This document shows, piece by piece, positions 26,916 through 35,104 of a DNA stretch of 64,000 nucleotides. The notes below the pieces were generated by a model. The model was not told the origin of the DNA. It saw only the letters and a program-made list of their open reading frames with translations, and did not search any database. Source of the DNA: GCA-2705995 sp965661625 (lineage in GTDB: Bacteria > Bacteroidota > Bacteroidia > Flavobacteriales_G > Salibacteraceae); assembly GCA_965661625.1 (NCBI GenBank), contig CBFIEM010000011.1, positions 1 to 64,000 on the forward strand, read 5' to 3'. Numbering within the stretch: the stretch's first letter is position 1; the number at the start of each line of letters is the position of its first letter. A program made the position numbers and the translations under genes.

Positions 26916-28587
26916 TCCAATTGTAAATGGTTTTGATCAATTGCTCAGGTTCAAATGGCTTGAGAATGAATCCATTCATTCCGCAAGCTTGAATATCGTC
27001 TTTCACTTCCATAAATACAGAAGCTGACAGCGCTAATATCGGAGTTTCCGTATTGAATTTACGTATTTCCCTACTCGCTTCATACCCATCTACAACTGGC
27101 ATCTGAATATCCATCAAAATGAGATCGTAGGTATGCTTTTTAACCAGGTCTATGGCCTCCTGTCCATCAACCGCGACTGAAACGTTGAGGCTCGCATCTT
27201 CCAAAATCTGTTTTCCAACCATTACATTAATGGCATTATCCTCCACAAGAAGCACGTGTTCGTGGTTGAAATCGAAGCGTTCTCCAATGTCTTCAAACTT
27301 TTTATCCTCGTCCTGAACAACAGGAAACTCAGCCTCAAAAGAAAAAGTACTCCCTTTTCCTGCCTCACTTTCTACACGAATAGTACTCCCCATAGATTCA
27401 ACAATTTTCTTAACAATAGGCAAGCCCAAACCAGTACCTCCATATAACCTCGTAGTTGAGACCTCCGCCTGTGTAAAGGCCTGAAAAATGCGCTCTTGTT
27501 GTTCTTTTGAAATTCCTATACCCGAATCCTTAACCTTAGTTAAAAGCTTGACATACTTATCATTAGAGCTAACCACCTCAATTGTTAGCTTAACCTGTCC
27601 GTTATCTGTAAATTTAATGGCATTAGAAATTAAATTATTGATCACTTGATTAAACCTTACGATATCCACCCATAAATCAGGTAGATCTGCTGAAATATCA
27701 ATATCAAATGAAACACCCTTTTTGATGCACGAGGGCTCATGAACTTTTCGAATTTGGCTAATTGCATATTTCAGATCAGCAGGAATTGGATCGAGGTCCA
27801 CTTCTTCATGCTCCATTTTACTATAATCCAAGACTTGATTCAGTAAATTCAGCAACAACTTTCCCGAATAATTTAACGCTTCGATATTTTCCACTTGATC
27901 TTCTCGCGGTTCTTTTTCACGCAGGATATGGGATAATCCAATCACCGCATTTAGCGGGGTTCTAATTTCATGGCTCATCATAGATAAGAACTTAGATTTC
28001 GCATTGGATAAACCTTATGCTTCCTCCCGCTTATTGTGCAAGTTCGTATAGTAACGCATATTCAGAAAAGAGAAATAGGTGATTTGAAACGTGACCAATA
28101 TGAACGTACTAACTACCGAAAATGGGTAAATGACAGATGCTGCCAATTGCTGATCCATAGGTGATTGCCGGAATAAGGTAAAATCTGTAAAAAACAATCC
28201 AATCCACATAAAAATGGACAACAATGAAAACATGATAATAAATACCTTTTCCCGTCTAAATGAAAATAGTAAAAACGGAAGGCCAAGCGCAAACATGAGC
28301 ACATATTCAACACTACCTGCTTTGCCCAAATAAGACGCAGTTATCCCTACACTAAAAATTAAGGTTAGCATATACGTGATGCGCGAAAAGAGCAAGATTC
28401 TTTTAACTGTAAGAAAAAGGCAAAAAAGAAAAATCAGTGTAGTTCCACCGATAAAATAAGACAACGTATAAAGTTCTAGACTGCGCGATAGAAAAAACCA
28501 AACAGCAGATAAGATACCGGTAAATGCTGCAACCGCTATGGAAAGTTGGTACCTCCGCTCACTGTGCAACTTCTCTTCATTCTCCAT
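26896..28587 (-). pseudogene. Hybrid histidine kinase/receiver interrupted by an in-frame TAA
   Basis: One continuous frame of 563 codons with a TAA at codon 191 (28015-28017). Codons 1-190 give a membrane domain of about six helices ending in 'LHNKREEA'. After the TAA, the frame continues 'GLSNAKSKFLSMMSHEIRTP', the normal approach to an H-box, then HisKA, HATPase ('NQVINNLISNAIKFTD', 'GGTGLGLPIVKK') and a C-terminal receiver with Asp in 'YDLILMDIQMPVVDGYE' and Lys in 'FILKPF'. Restarting at ATG 27981 would lose the first part of the dimerisation helix. So it is either inactivated, split into two polypeptides, or read through. Neighbouring gene order is ordinary. Confidence 0.85.
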
Positions 28588-28641
28588 TTAAATACAAGCT
28601 ATAAAATTACTACCTACGTTAAATATGCTGTGGTTGATAAA

Positions 28642-29169
28642 CTAATTCAGCAAGCCAATATGCTCATCATAAACCATTTTTCGTTCTTCAAATGAAGAAG
28701 AATCAAAATCAAATACTTCACACTGATTGATTGGTTTTACATACAAATGAAGAGTCATTGCGCGGTCTCCACATTTATTACGCAACATATGATACCCACT
28801 CTCTTTGCTCATGAAGGTTAAATCGCCTGGTTTTAAAACAGCTCTAGATTCGGGACAAGGAGCTGATTCAGAGCATGAATAAAGCACCTCTTCAACATCG
28901 CCAAGCACCTGTTTTACCCAACACTGTTGACCATCGTGACCATGTATTGGTGTTTCAGAATTAGGCTCCCAACAAAGCAAAAGCAATTCAAATTTGCTTG
29001 TGCGTTCCAAGCATATCCTCGTATAACTTTCTTCCTCCCACTGACCGTATTTCATTAACCAATCAGGATTAATATCAGTTGATTTTAATATTTGGTTGTA
29101 AACGGACGGTGCTGCATTGTTAAGCTGTTTAATCAGCTTTAAAACAGGGTCTTCATCTTTTGGAAGCAT
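28642..29169 (-). CDS. Cysteine dioxygenase family protein (cupin)
   Basis: 175 residues. The iron-binding cupin motif is 'TPIHGHDGQQCWVKQVLGDV' (H-x-H and the Cys that in type I cysteine dioxygenases cross-links to Tyr), with the third histidine in 'KESGYHMLRNK' and the tyrosine in 'AMTLHLYVKPI'. This fits thiol dioxygenases that turn cysteine into cysteine sulfinate with oxygen and Fe(II). It is transcribed away from a PLP decarboxylase of the cysteine sulfinate/glutamate group, the next step of hypotaurine synthesis. Cytoplasmic. 3-mercaptopropionate as substrate cannot be excluded. Confidence 0.85.
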   Translation of the reverse strand: MLPKDEDPVLKLIKQLNNAAPSVYNQILKSTDINPDWLMKYGQWEEESYTRICLERTSKFELLLLCWEPNSETPIHGHDGQQCWVKQVLGDVEEVLYSCSESAPCPESRAVLKPGDLTFMSKESGYHMLRNKCGDRAMTLHLYVKPINQCEVFDFDSSSFEERKMVYDEHIGLLN

Positions 29170-29284
29170 ATTCTGTTAACTTTGTTTCTGATTGGTTTTT
29201 GTTTAAAATTGATTCAATTTTGAACGTTTTCATCACAATATTTCCAAAATTTACTCTTTTTAATCGATTTCAATAAAAAATAGC

Positions 29285-30670
29285 ATGGCTGAATTTCTTT
29301 CTCAATTTGAAAAAATAGCAAGCGCATTATTAGAAGCAGAGCAAAAAACTCCCACAGCCACGCAAATTCCTTCAACGAAACTTTTTGATAAGCTCGATTT
29401 ATCCTTAACTGAGCAAGGCGTTGACCGTAAAGACATGTACAAAAGTTTGGAAGAACTAGCGCTTCAGACCCCACGCACAGCATCCCGTACATTTTTTAAT
29501 CAACTTTTTGGTGGGCGAAATACCGATGCAGTTCTCGGAGAACTTTTAGCCGTGTTGCTAAATACCAGTATGTATACCTACAAAGCAGCCGGAGCAATGA
29601 TTGGTGTCGAAAAAGAAATTTTAAATCAAGTGTGTAACTTGGTTGGTTGGGGGCCAAAATCAGGAGGAACAATGCCACCTGGAGGATCCATGGCCAATTT
29701 CATGGCTCTTTTAATGGCAAGAGATGCATATGACCCTACCACTCCTGATCAAGGAGTAAGCAAATCATTTACAGTGTATACTTCTGATGAATCCCATTAT
29801 TCAACGGTTAAGAATGCCGCTTTTGCAGGGATTGGAAAAGAGCAAGTTCGAAAAATCCGCACTCAACATACGGGTCAAATGGATATGGAGGAACTCGCCG
29901 AAGTAATGACTCAAGATATAAATGATGGCTTTACTCCAATGCTCATTAACTTAACTGCGGGAACAACTGTTCTTGGAGCGTTTGACCCGATAAGACCAGC
30001 TGTGGAAATCGCTAAACAGTTTAATTGTTGGGTACATGTTGATGGAGCATATTGTGGGGCTGTGTTATTGAGTGATAAATACCAGCACTTGATTGATGGA
30101 ATTGAACTTGTTGATTCGTTCAGTTTTAATGCTCATAAAATGCTGAGTACACCACTCTCCTGCTCTATCCTGGTTGCTAAGGATGAAGAGTACCTGAATA
30201 AATCGTTCTCAAAAGAAGCTGCATACCTTTACCAAACTGATGACGATGGGTTTAATCCTGGGAAAACTTCATTGCAATGCGGTAGAAGAAACGACGCACT
30301 CAAATTGTGGGCACTTTGGAAGCATGTTGGTACGCGTGGACTAGCGAAGATTGTAAATCATCAGTTTGACCTTGCAGAATACGCTAGAACGTACATCCGG
30401 GGAAATGCTGATTACACCCTTTACAGTTTTGATGAATCCGTTTCAATATGCTTCAACTATAAAAATATTGACCCAGTAGCGTTGTGCACCCGTCTTTACG
30501 AAAAGAATGAATTAATGGTGGGTTACGGTTCGTCTCATGGAAAAACATTCATTCGACTAATTACAGTCAATGCTCAAAACTCAACCCAAGAGATTGATTG
30601 GTTTTTTCAACGCTTAGAACGCTTTGTTGAGCAGCATGAGGCTGATTTAGTTTCATTTGTAAACGACTAA
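29285..30670 (+). CDS. PLP-dependent group II decarboxylase (cysteine sulfinate/glutamate type)
   Basis: 461 residues. Motifs of group II decarboxylases: 'SRTFFNQLFGGRNTDAVLGE', 'GTMPPGGSMANFMALLMARD', the pyridine-binding Asp in 'CWVHVDGAYCGAVLLS', the PLP lysine K285 in 'SFNAHKMLSTPLSC', and 'LQCGRRNDALKLWALWKHVG' shared by animal CSAD and GAD. Pairing with the divergent cysteine dioxygenase favours cysteine sulfinate decarboxylase giving hypotaurine; glutamate or aspartate remain possible because sequence alone does not settle the substrate. The next gene, a sodium symporter, starts five bases after the stop, so they are an operon. Confidence 0.85.
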   Translation: MAEFLSQFEKIASALLEAEQKTPTATQIPSTKLFDKLDLSLTEQGVDRKDMYKSLEELALQTPRTASRTFFNQLFGGRNTDAVLGELLAVLLNTSMYTYKAAGAMIGVEKEILNQVCNLVGWGPKSGGTMPPGGSMANFMALLMARDAYDPTTPDQGVSKSFTVYTSDESHYSTVKNAAFAGIGKEQVRKIRTQHTGQMDMEELAEVMTQDINDGFTPMLINLTAGTTVLGAFDPIRPAVEIAKQFNCWVHVDGAYCGAVLLSDKYQHLIDGIELVDSFSFNAHKMLSTPLSCSILVAKDEEYLNKSFSKEAAYLYQTDDDGFNPGKTSLQCGRRNDALKLWALWKHVGTRGLAKIVNHQFDLAEYARTYIRGNADYTLYSFDESVSICFNYKNIDPVALCTRLYEKNELMVGYGSSHGKTFIRLITVNAQNSTQEIDWFFQRLERFVEQHEADLVSFVND

Positions 30671-30675
30671 TTTTT

Positions 30676-32172
30676 ATGGTTGCCAAGGTTATTGCTTTAG
30701 CTTTATACGTCTTAATTCTTCTATTGATAGGGGTTGTTGCGAGCAGGCGTGTTAAAAACATCAGTGACTTTTACGTTGGTGGAAAAAAAATAGGCTATTG
30801 GGCCGTTGCCTTCTCTGCCAGAGCTACAGGTGAATCTGGATGGATATTGATTGGCCTTACAGGTATGGGAGCCTTGGCTGGTTATTCTGCTTATTGGGTA
30901 GTTGTTGGTGAAGTTGTAGGTGTTGCCATATCTTGGATGTTCATGGCCAAGCGCTTTAAACGGTTATCAGACAGTTACCAATCATTGACAATCCCCGACT
31001 TTTTGGAGTCTCACTTTAAAACTACAACACATAGACTGCGCGCTGTATCAGCAGCAATATTGAGTGTCTTTGTGGTAATCTACGTAAGTACACAAATCGA
31101 TGCCACTGGAATTGCTTTTGAGTCTATGCTCGGCATGAACTACTACACAGGAGCATTAGTGGGATTCCTAATTGTTCTTACATACATTTTCATTGGAGGG
31201 TTTTTAGCGGTTGTGTGGTCAGACTTGTTTCAAGGTTTTTTAATGTTCTTAGGCCTGGTTGTTCTTCCTGTTTGGGCATACATTCAAATGGATGTAGATT
31301 CCATTTCTGCGAGCTTGTCTGCCATTGACCCGCAGTTAACTTCCATTTGGGGAATTCATGATGACCCTTGGTTAAACGTAGCATCGCTATTGGGATTTTC
31401 TATGATCGGACTTGGGTTTCTTGGCTCTCCTCAAGTATATGTGCGGTTTATGTCGATTAAAAATGAGGCCGAAATTGTAAAGGGAAAATGGGTTGCTATT
31501 TTTTTCACTGCAATTACTGATACTGCAGCTGTAAGTATTGGCGTGCTAGCCCGGGTTTTCTTCACCGATATCGGCGCTGATCCAGAGACTACTTTGGGAG
31601 TTGGGGGAGCTGATGTTTTAAACTTAATGGTGGAAGAGTTTCTACCCCTAGGAATAGCTGCAATTTACATTGCAATTGTTTTGTCAGCTATTATGTCCAC
31701 CATTGACTCCTTGCTAGTTGTTGCATCTAGTGCAGTAACAAGAGACTTTTACCAAAAGATTTTTCATCCGGAAATTCCAGATGATAAGCTCACGCGTATA
31801 TCGAGGTTTACAACCTTAACTATGGCCATTTTAGCTCTTATAATTGCTCTGATCATGGCTTGGGTCTCCCCAGATAGACAGGTTTTTTGGGTTATTATTT
31901 TTGGTTGGTCAGGTATAGCAGCTAGTTTCTGTCCGGTAATAATCCTCTCTTTATTTTGGAAGAATTATACGGCGAATGGTGCCTTGGCATCAATGATTAC
32001 GGGATTTTTATGCGTTCCTTTTTTCAAATTTGTAATCGAACCACTTCCAACCATTGGGTTATATTTCCAGCAGCTTGATGTCCTAGCACCTTCTTTCGTC
32101 ATTTCTATCGTTTCAGGAATACTCGTTTCTAAATATGCAAAAGCGACTCAAAAGCCTGTTGATGTAACATAA
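30676..32172 (+). CDS. Sodium:solute symporter, PutP-like
   Basis: 498 residues with about 13 membrane helices. The PutP-type features are 'ISDFYVGGKKIGYWAVAFSA', 'ATGESGWILIGLTGMG', 'GGFLAVVWSDLFQGFLM' and 'SAIMSTIDSLLVVASSAVTR'. PutP relatives bring in proline or other amino acids with sodium. Being five bases downstream of the decarboxylase, it might supply cysteine or another precursor, or move taurine/hypotaurine; neither can be told from sequence. A second SSS gene lies at 4.2-5.6 kb and is only distantly similar. Confidence 0.85.
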   Translation: MVAKVIALALYVLILLLIGVVASRRVKNISDFYVGGKKIGYWAVAFSARATGESGWILIGLTGMGALAGYSAYWVVVGEVVGVAISWMFMAKRFKRLSDSYQSLTIPDFLESHFKTTTHRLRAVSAAILSVFVVIYVSTQIDATGIAFESMLGMNYYTGALVGFLIVLTYIFIGGFLAVVWSDLFQGFLMFLGLVVLPVWAYIQMDVDSISASLSAIDPQLTSIWGIHDDPWLNVASLLGFSMIGLGFLGSPQVYVRFMSIKNEAEIVKGKWVAIFFTAITDTAAVSIGVLARVFFTDIGADPETTLGVGGADVLNLMVEEFLPLGIAAIYIAIVLSAIMSTIDSLLVVASSAVTRDFYQKIFHPEIPDDKLTRISRFTTLTMAILALIIALIMAWVSPDRQVFWVIIFGWSGIAASFCPVIILSLFWKNYTANGALASMITGFLCVPFFKFVIEPLPTIGLYFQQLDVLAPSFVISIVSGILVSKYAKATQKPVDVT

Positions 32173-32252
32173 ATAACTATTTATTAAAAGGGTTGCAACG
32201 ACTGAAAAGCTACGTGGCCACACCATTTATGTTGAAGACAAATTTTCCATAA

Positions 32253-32402
32253 TTACCGATAAATACCATTAAAAGAATCAAACCAACCGGAGCTTTAACC
32301 ATTGTCGTATTGAGCTATAGACACTTCGGAGAAATTATAGAACTGAATCCGAATGAGGCAATTTTGGCCGAATCGTATTCGATAAAAACTAAATGGAAAT
32401 AA
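32253..32402 (+). other. Open frame without start in the 32173-32429 intergenic region
   Basis: After a stop at 32250-32252, a 49-codon frame runs to a TAA at 32400. It has no ATG but its end, 'FGEIIELNPNEAILAESYSI', looks protein-like. It could be the 3' remnant of a lost gene or chance. Apart from this and the terminator, nothing is seen in the gap. Confidence 0.2.
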
Positions 32403-32430
32403 AAAAGGCACTCATTTGAGTGCCTTTTTT
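32401..32430. terminator. Bidirectional intrinsic terminator
   Basis: AAAAAAGGCACTCA and TGAGTGCCTTTTTT form a 14-base perfect inverted repeat around a two-base loop. It directly follows the stop of the minus-strand DUF2911 gene and ends the plus-strand symporter operon 230 bases upstream. Confidence 0.9.
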
Positions 32431-33506
32431 TATTCACGAATAAGTTTCAAGTATTTCTCAGAATTCTCTTTTACATTCGGTTGAGGACTTAAGCTCAGCG
32501 CCATCTTAAACGCCTCCTCAGCTTCATCAAACTGTTTTAACTTGAAAAGTGCTTCTCCGAGTGAGTCAAAAGCATTAGCACTTTTGGGATACTTCGCAAC
32601 GTTCGCTTCGAATACATCCAGAGCCCCTTTCACGTACCCTTCATTCATCAATTGATAACCATATTGATTCATTTGTACTTCAGAGGCCTCTTTTAATGCG
32701 TCTTCCATTACAGCCTTAGCCTCTTCCAATTTTCCAACCTTTCTTAAAATTGCTGCATTCACATTCCTTGTGATGAAATTCGGATTAATCTTCAAAGCCT
32801 GTTTACTCCATGCTAAAGCCGTTTCCATGTGAATATTATGTTGGCTTAAATAAACAGCTCCACTATTATAACCTTGCCATGAAAAACCTGTAGGACCCGT
32901 TAGTTCAACGCGTGCATTTTCAAAAACCAATTCAGGAACATCAAAAGCGACGGGCACTATAAACCGTTTGAGCTCCCAGTCTAAAACTAAATTGACTGAA
33001 GTAGGTTTAACATCTACAAACTGATAAGTTAACCGTTCTGTGTGTTCATGGTTAATCACTTCCACTTGTGCTCGAAGGATATCATTTTCTGGGTTATAAA
33101 AATAAGAGCCCCATGCTTCATTGTCAGCTGATAAAATCACTTCACCTGAACCGTCTTTGTTTATGGTAAAGAACAAACCGTACTTACCTGCAGCAACCTC
33201 CTTACCAGCAATTTTGGCTTTATGAGTTATTGAGAGTGTCGTATTTTAATTTGCTCCCGCTCGCCATGGTGCTTCGTTTCCACTCCCAAAATTAAAGGTG
33301 TTCCATCCAAAGGGTACAAGTTCACCCCAAATATTTCGTCCCCTTACTGCTGGTCGCGAATAATTCACCTCTATATCAGAAATTCCTATGATTTGGGAGA
33401 CAGAAGCCGCTGGACTTGCAGTTCTTGGTGTAGTAATAGCCTGCCCATAAAGTAAAGTTGTCAATGCAACTAAACTAGCCGTTGTCATTAAGCCTATTTG
33501 ATTCAT
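32430..33506 (-). pseudogene. DUF2911/TPR secreted protein interrupted by an in-frame TAA
   Basis: A 358-codon frame with TAA at codon 87 (33246-33248). The N terminus is a signal peptide ('LMTTASLVALTTLLYGQAI'). The DUF2911 domain starts 'SPAASVSQIIGISDIEVNYS' and reaches 'NEAPWRAGAN', then TAA, then 'NTTLSITHKAKIAGKEVAAG' in the same frame. The family usually has Glu at the interrupted position (GANEN-T-T), so GAA to TAA is the simplest explanation. The domain continues ('AWGSYFYNPENDILR'), and the C-terminal ~130 residues are TPR units ('SANAFDSLGEALFKLKQFDE'). The function of DUF2911 is unknown. As read, only an 86-residue fragment would be made. Confidence 0.85.
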
Positions 33507-33697
33507 ACTGTTGAGTTTAAGTTAATATCTCGACTAATTTAGCGCTTCAATGGTTTTTCACACTAGGAGTGCACGGTTTCGAACAATTATTATCCCGGAC
33601 TCGCAATTATTTCAATAAATTAAATTTAATTCTACATCAACTGATGGTGTTGTAATTAATAAACGTACCTTGCGAGCCAATTAATTAGATTATTATT

Positions 33698-33889
33698 ATG
33701 AATAAAGGAACAGTTAAATTCTTTAATGATTCAAAAGGTTATGGATTCATTACAGAAGAAGGTAGTGGCAAAGATTACTTTGTACACATTTCAGGTACTA
33801 TCGATGAAATTCGTGAAGGCGATGCGGTAGAGTATGACCTGCAAGAAGGAAGAAAAGGAATGAACGCCGTGAATGTCAAGGTGCTTTAG
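33698..33889 (+). CDS. Cold-shock domain protein (CspA family)
   Basis: 63 residues, a single cold-shock domain. RNP1 is 'SKGYGFITEE' and RNP2 'KDYFVHIS'. These proteins bind single-stranded RNA and DNA and melt RNA structure. The upstream region to 33506 (191 bases) holds no gene; it contains the palindrome AATTAAATTTAATT near 33620 and a weak -7-like TACCTTGC about 30 bases before the ATG, leaving room for a structured leader as in other csp genes. A strong terminator follows, so it is monocistronic. Confidence 0.95.
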   Translation: MNKGTVKFFNDSKGYGFITEEGSGKDYFVHISGTIDEIREGDAVEYDLQEGRKGMNAVNVKVL

Positions 33890-33911
33890 AATTTATACTT
33901 TTTTTTTGAAG

Positions 33912-33943
33912 ACCGCATCTGTTGACAGATGCGGTTTTTTTTT
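33912..33943 (+). terminator. Intrinsic terminator of the cold-shock gene
   Basis: ACCGCATCTG and CAGATGCGGT form a ten-base-pair stem around TTGA, followed by nine T. Confidence 0.95.
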
Positions 33944-33986
33944 GCCCTAAAACGAACCTATTCTTCAATTGAACGCTATAACGCAT

Positions 33987-33994
33987 TACTTTCG
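33987..33994 (+). promoter_or_regulatory. Probable -7 element (TACTTTCG)
   Basis: One mismatch to TAnnTTTG, nine bases before the ATG at 34004. The same TTCG variant occurs before the transketolase (50099-50106) and rfbH (63842-63849) genes. Confidence 0.35.
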
Positions 33995-34003
33995 TTTGTA
34001 CAG

Positions 34004-34990
34004 ATGTCAGCATTTATTCGCATATATATTCTTACCACTTCCTTCAGCATGCTGTTTATTACAAGCTTTACTCAAGCGAAAACCATAGCCACGGGAAATG
34101 AAGCACCAGGTGATTCTGTCTTGCTCAAAGCAGACTCATTGTTTTTACATGAAGAGTTCTCTAAAGCCCTTGAATTATACCATCTTTTTATTACGAACTC
34201 GCCTGATTCTGCACAAGGGTACCTCGGTGCATGTATGGTCTATGAAGAACTAAATGAAACCAATGAAGCCTATTACATTTGTTCAAAGGGGCTGGGAAGA
34301 GCAAAAAAACCCTTTAAACTTTACTCTTGGCGTGGTAAATTCTCACTGAAATATGGCGAAACAGACCGGGCATATGACGATTTAAAGATAGCATTTGATT
34401 TAGCCAGAAATGAAGGTGAACGGATTGAAGCCCTAATTGGACTAAGCAGTGTAACCATCTACACACAGCAATATAGTGAAGCTGAATCCATTTTAAATGA
34501 AGCGCTCATCCTACGACCGGAAGAACTGAGTATTTTAATCAACTTAGCTCATGTAGAAGAAAAGTTGATGCAACCAGAGAAGGCAATATTTCACTTACAA
34601 CAAGCTGTTGAGTTGTACCCCACCAGTGAAGTAGCCATTGGAAATTTAGCTTACTTCTATTTGACTCATGAACGCATAGATACAGCCATTTACATCTATA
34701 CCGGACTTTTAGAAGATCATCCAGAAGACCCTCTCATACTTAATAATCTTGGCTATGCTATGTACTTGACAGGGGCACATGAAAACGCGTTGGAGTATAT
34801 CAACAAATCCATAGCCCTCTACCCTGCAAATTCTTACGCCTGGAAGAATAAGGCACTTGTATTAATCCAGCAAGATCGATTGAGTGAGGCCTGTACAGCA
34901 CTTAAGGAAGCAAAACGACTTGGCTTTGCCAGCTATTATGGTAAAGATGTTGACGAACTGCTACAAAATCATTGTAAATCAATTGATTAA
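34004..34990 (+). CDS. Secreted TPR-repeat protein
   Basis: 328 residues from the ATG at 34004; the frame opens earlier but inside the csp terminator, so that start is rejected. Signal peptide about 1-26 ('RIYILTTSFSMLFITSFTQA'). The mature part is a run of about seven tetratricopeptide repeats, e.g. 'YSEAESILNEALILRPEELS', 'EKAIFHLQQAVELYPTSEVA', 'ENALEYINKSIALYPANSYA'. Regular 34-residue spacing and the W/L/G/Y/A/F/A/P pattern are clear. A periplasmic scaffold by inference. The stop codon lies in a 14-base tandem repeat. Confidence 0.85.
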   Translation: MSAFIRIYILTTSFSMLFITSFTQAKTIATGNEAPGDSVLLKADSLFLHEEFSKALELYHLFITNSPDSAQGYLGACMVYEELNETNEAYYICSKGLGRAKKPFKLYSWRGKFSLKYGETDRAYDDLKIAFDLARNEGERIEALIGLSSVTIYTQQYSEAESILNEALILRPEELSILINLAHVEEKLMQPEKAIFHLQQAVELYPTSEVAIGNLAYFYLTHERIDTAIYIYTGLLEDHPEDPLILNNLGYAMYLTGAHENALEYINKSIALYPANSYAWKNKALVLIQQDRLSEACTALKEAKRLGFASYYGKDVDELLQNHCKSID

Positions 34991-35014
34991 TATCAATTGA
35001 TTAATATCAATTGA
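34979..35014 (+). repeat. Tandem repeat of a 14-base unit containing TCAATTGA
   Basis: TCAATTGATTAATA occurs twice and a third TCAATTGA follows, giving three identical 8-base palindromes spaced exactly 14 bases apart. It begins inside the last codons of the TPR gene and ends 58 bases before the -7 element of the SulP gene. Confidence 0.85.
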
Positions 35015-35072
35015 CAAGCAAAATGCTCCTTAATTTTATACATACAAACCCGTTTCTTCATATTCCTTTAAG

Positions 35073-35080
35073 TACATTTG
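35073..35080 (+). promoter_or_regulatory. Bacteroidota -7 promoter element (TACATTTG)
   Basis: Exact TAnnTTTG match 24 bases before the SulP ATG. Confidence 0.6.
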
Positions 35081-35104
35081 CCGCCCATTTTGGTATACAT
35101 TTTT

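Noticed and set aside
33929..34003. Earlier start for the TPR protein after csp
   Set aside because: This start falls within the csp terminator hairpin, and the added residues would precede a clean signal peptide at 34004.
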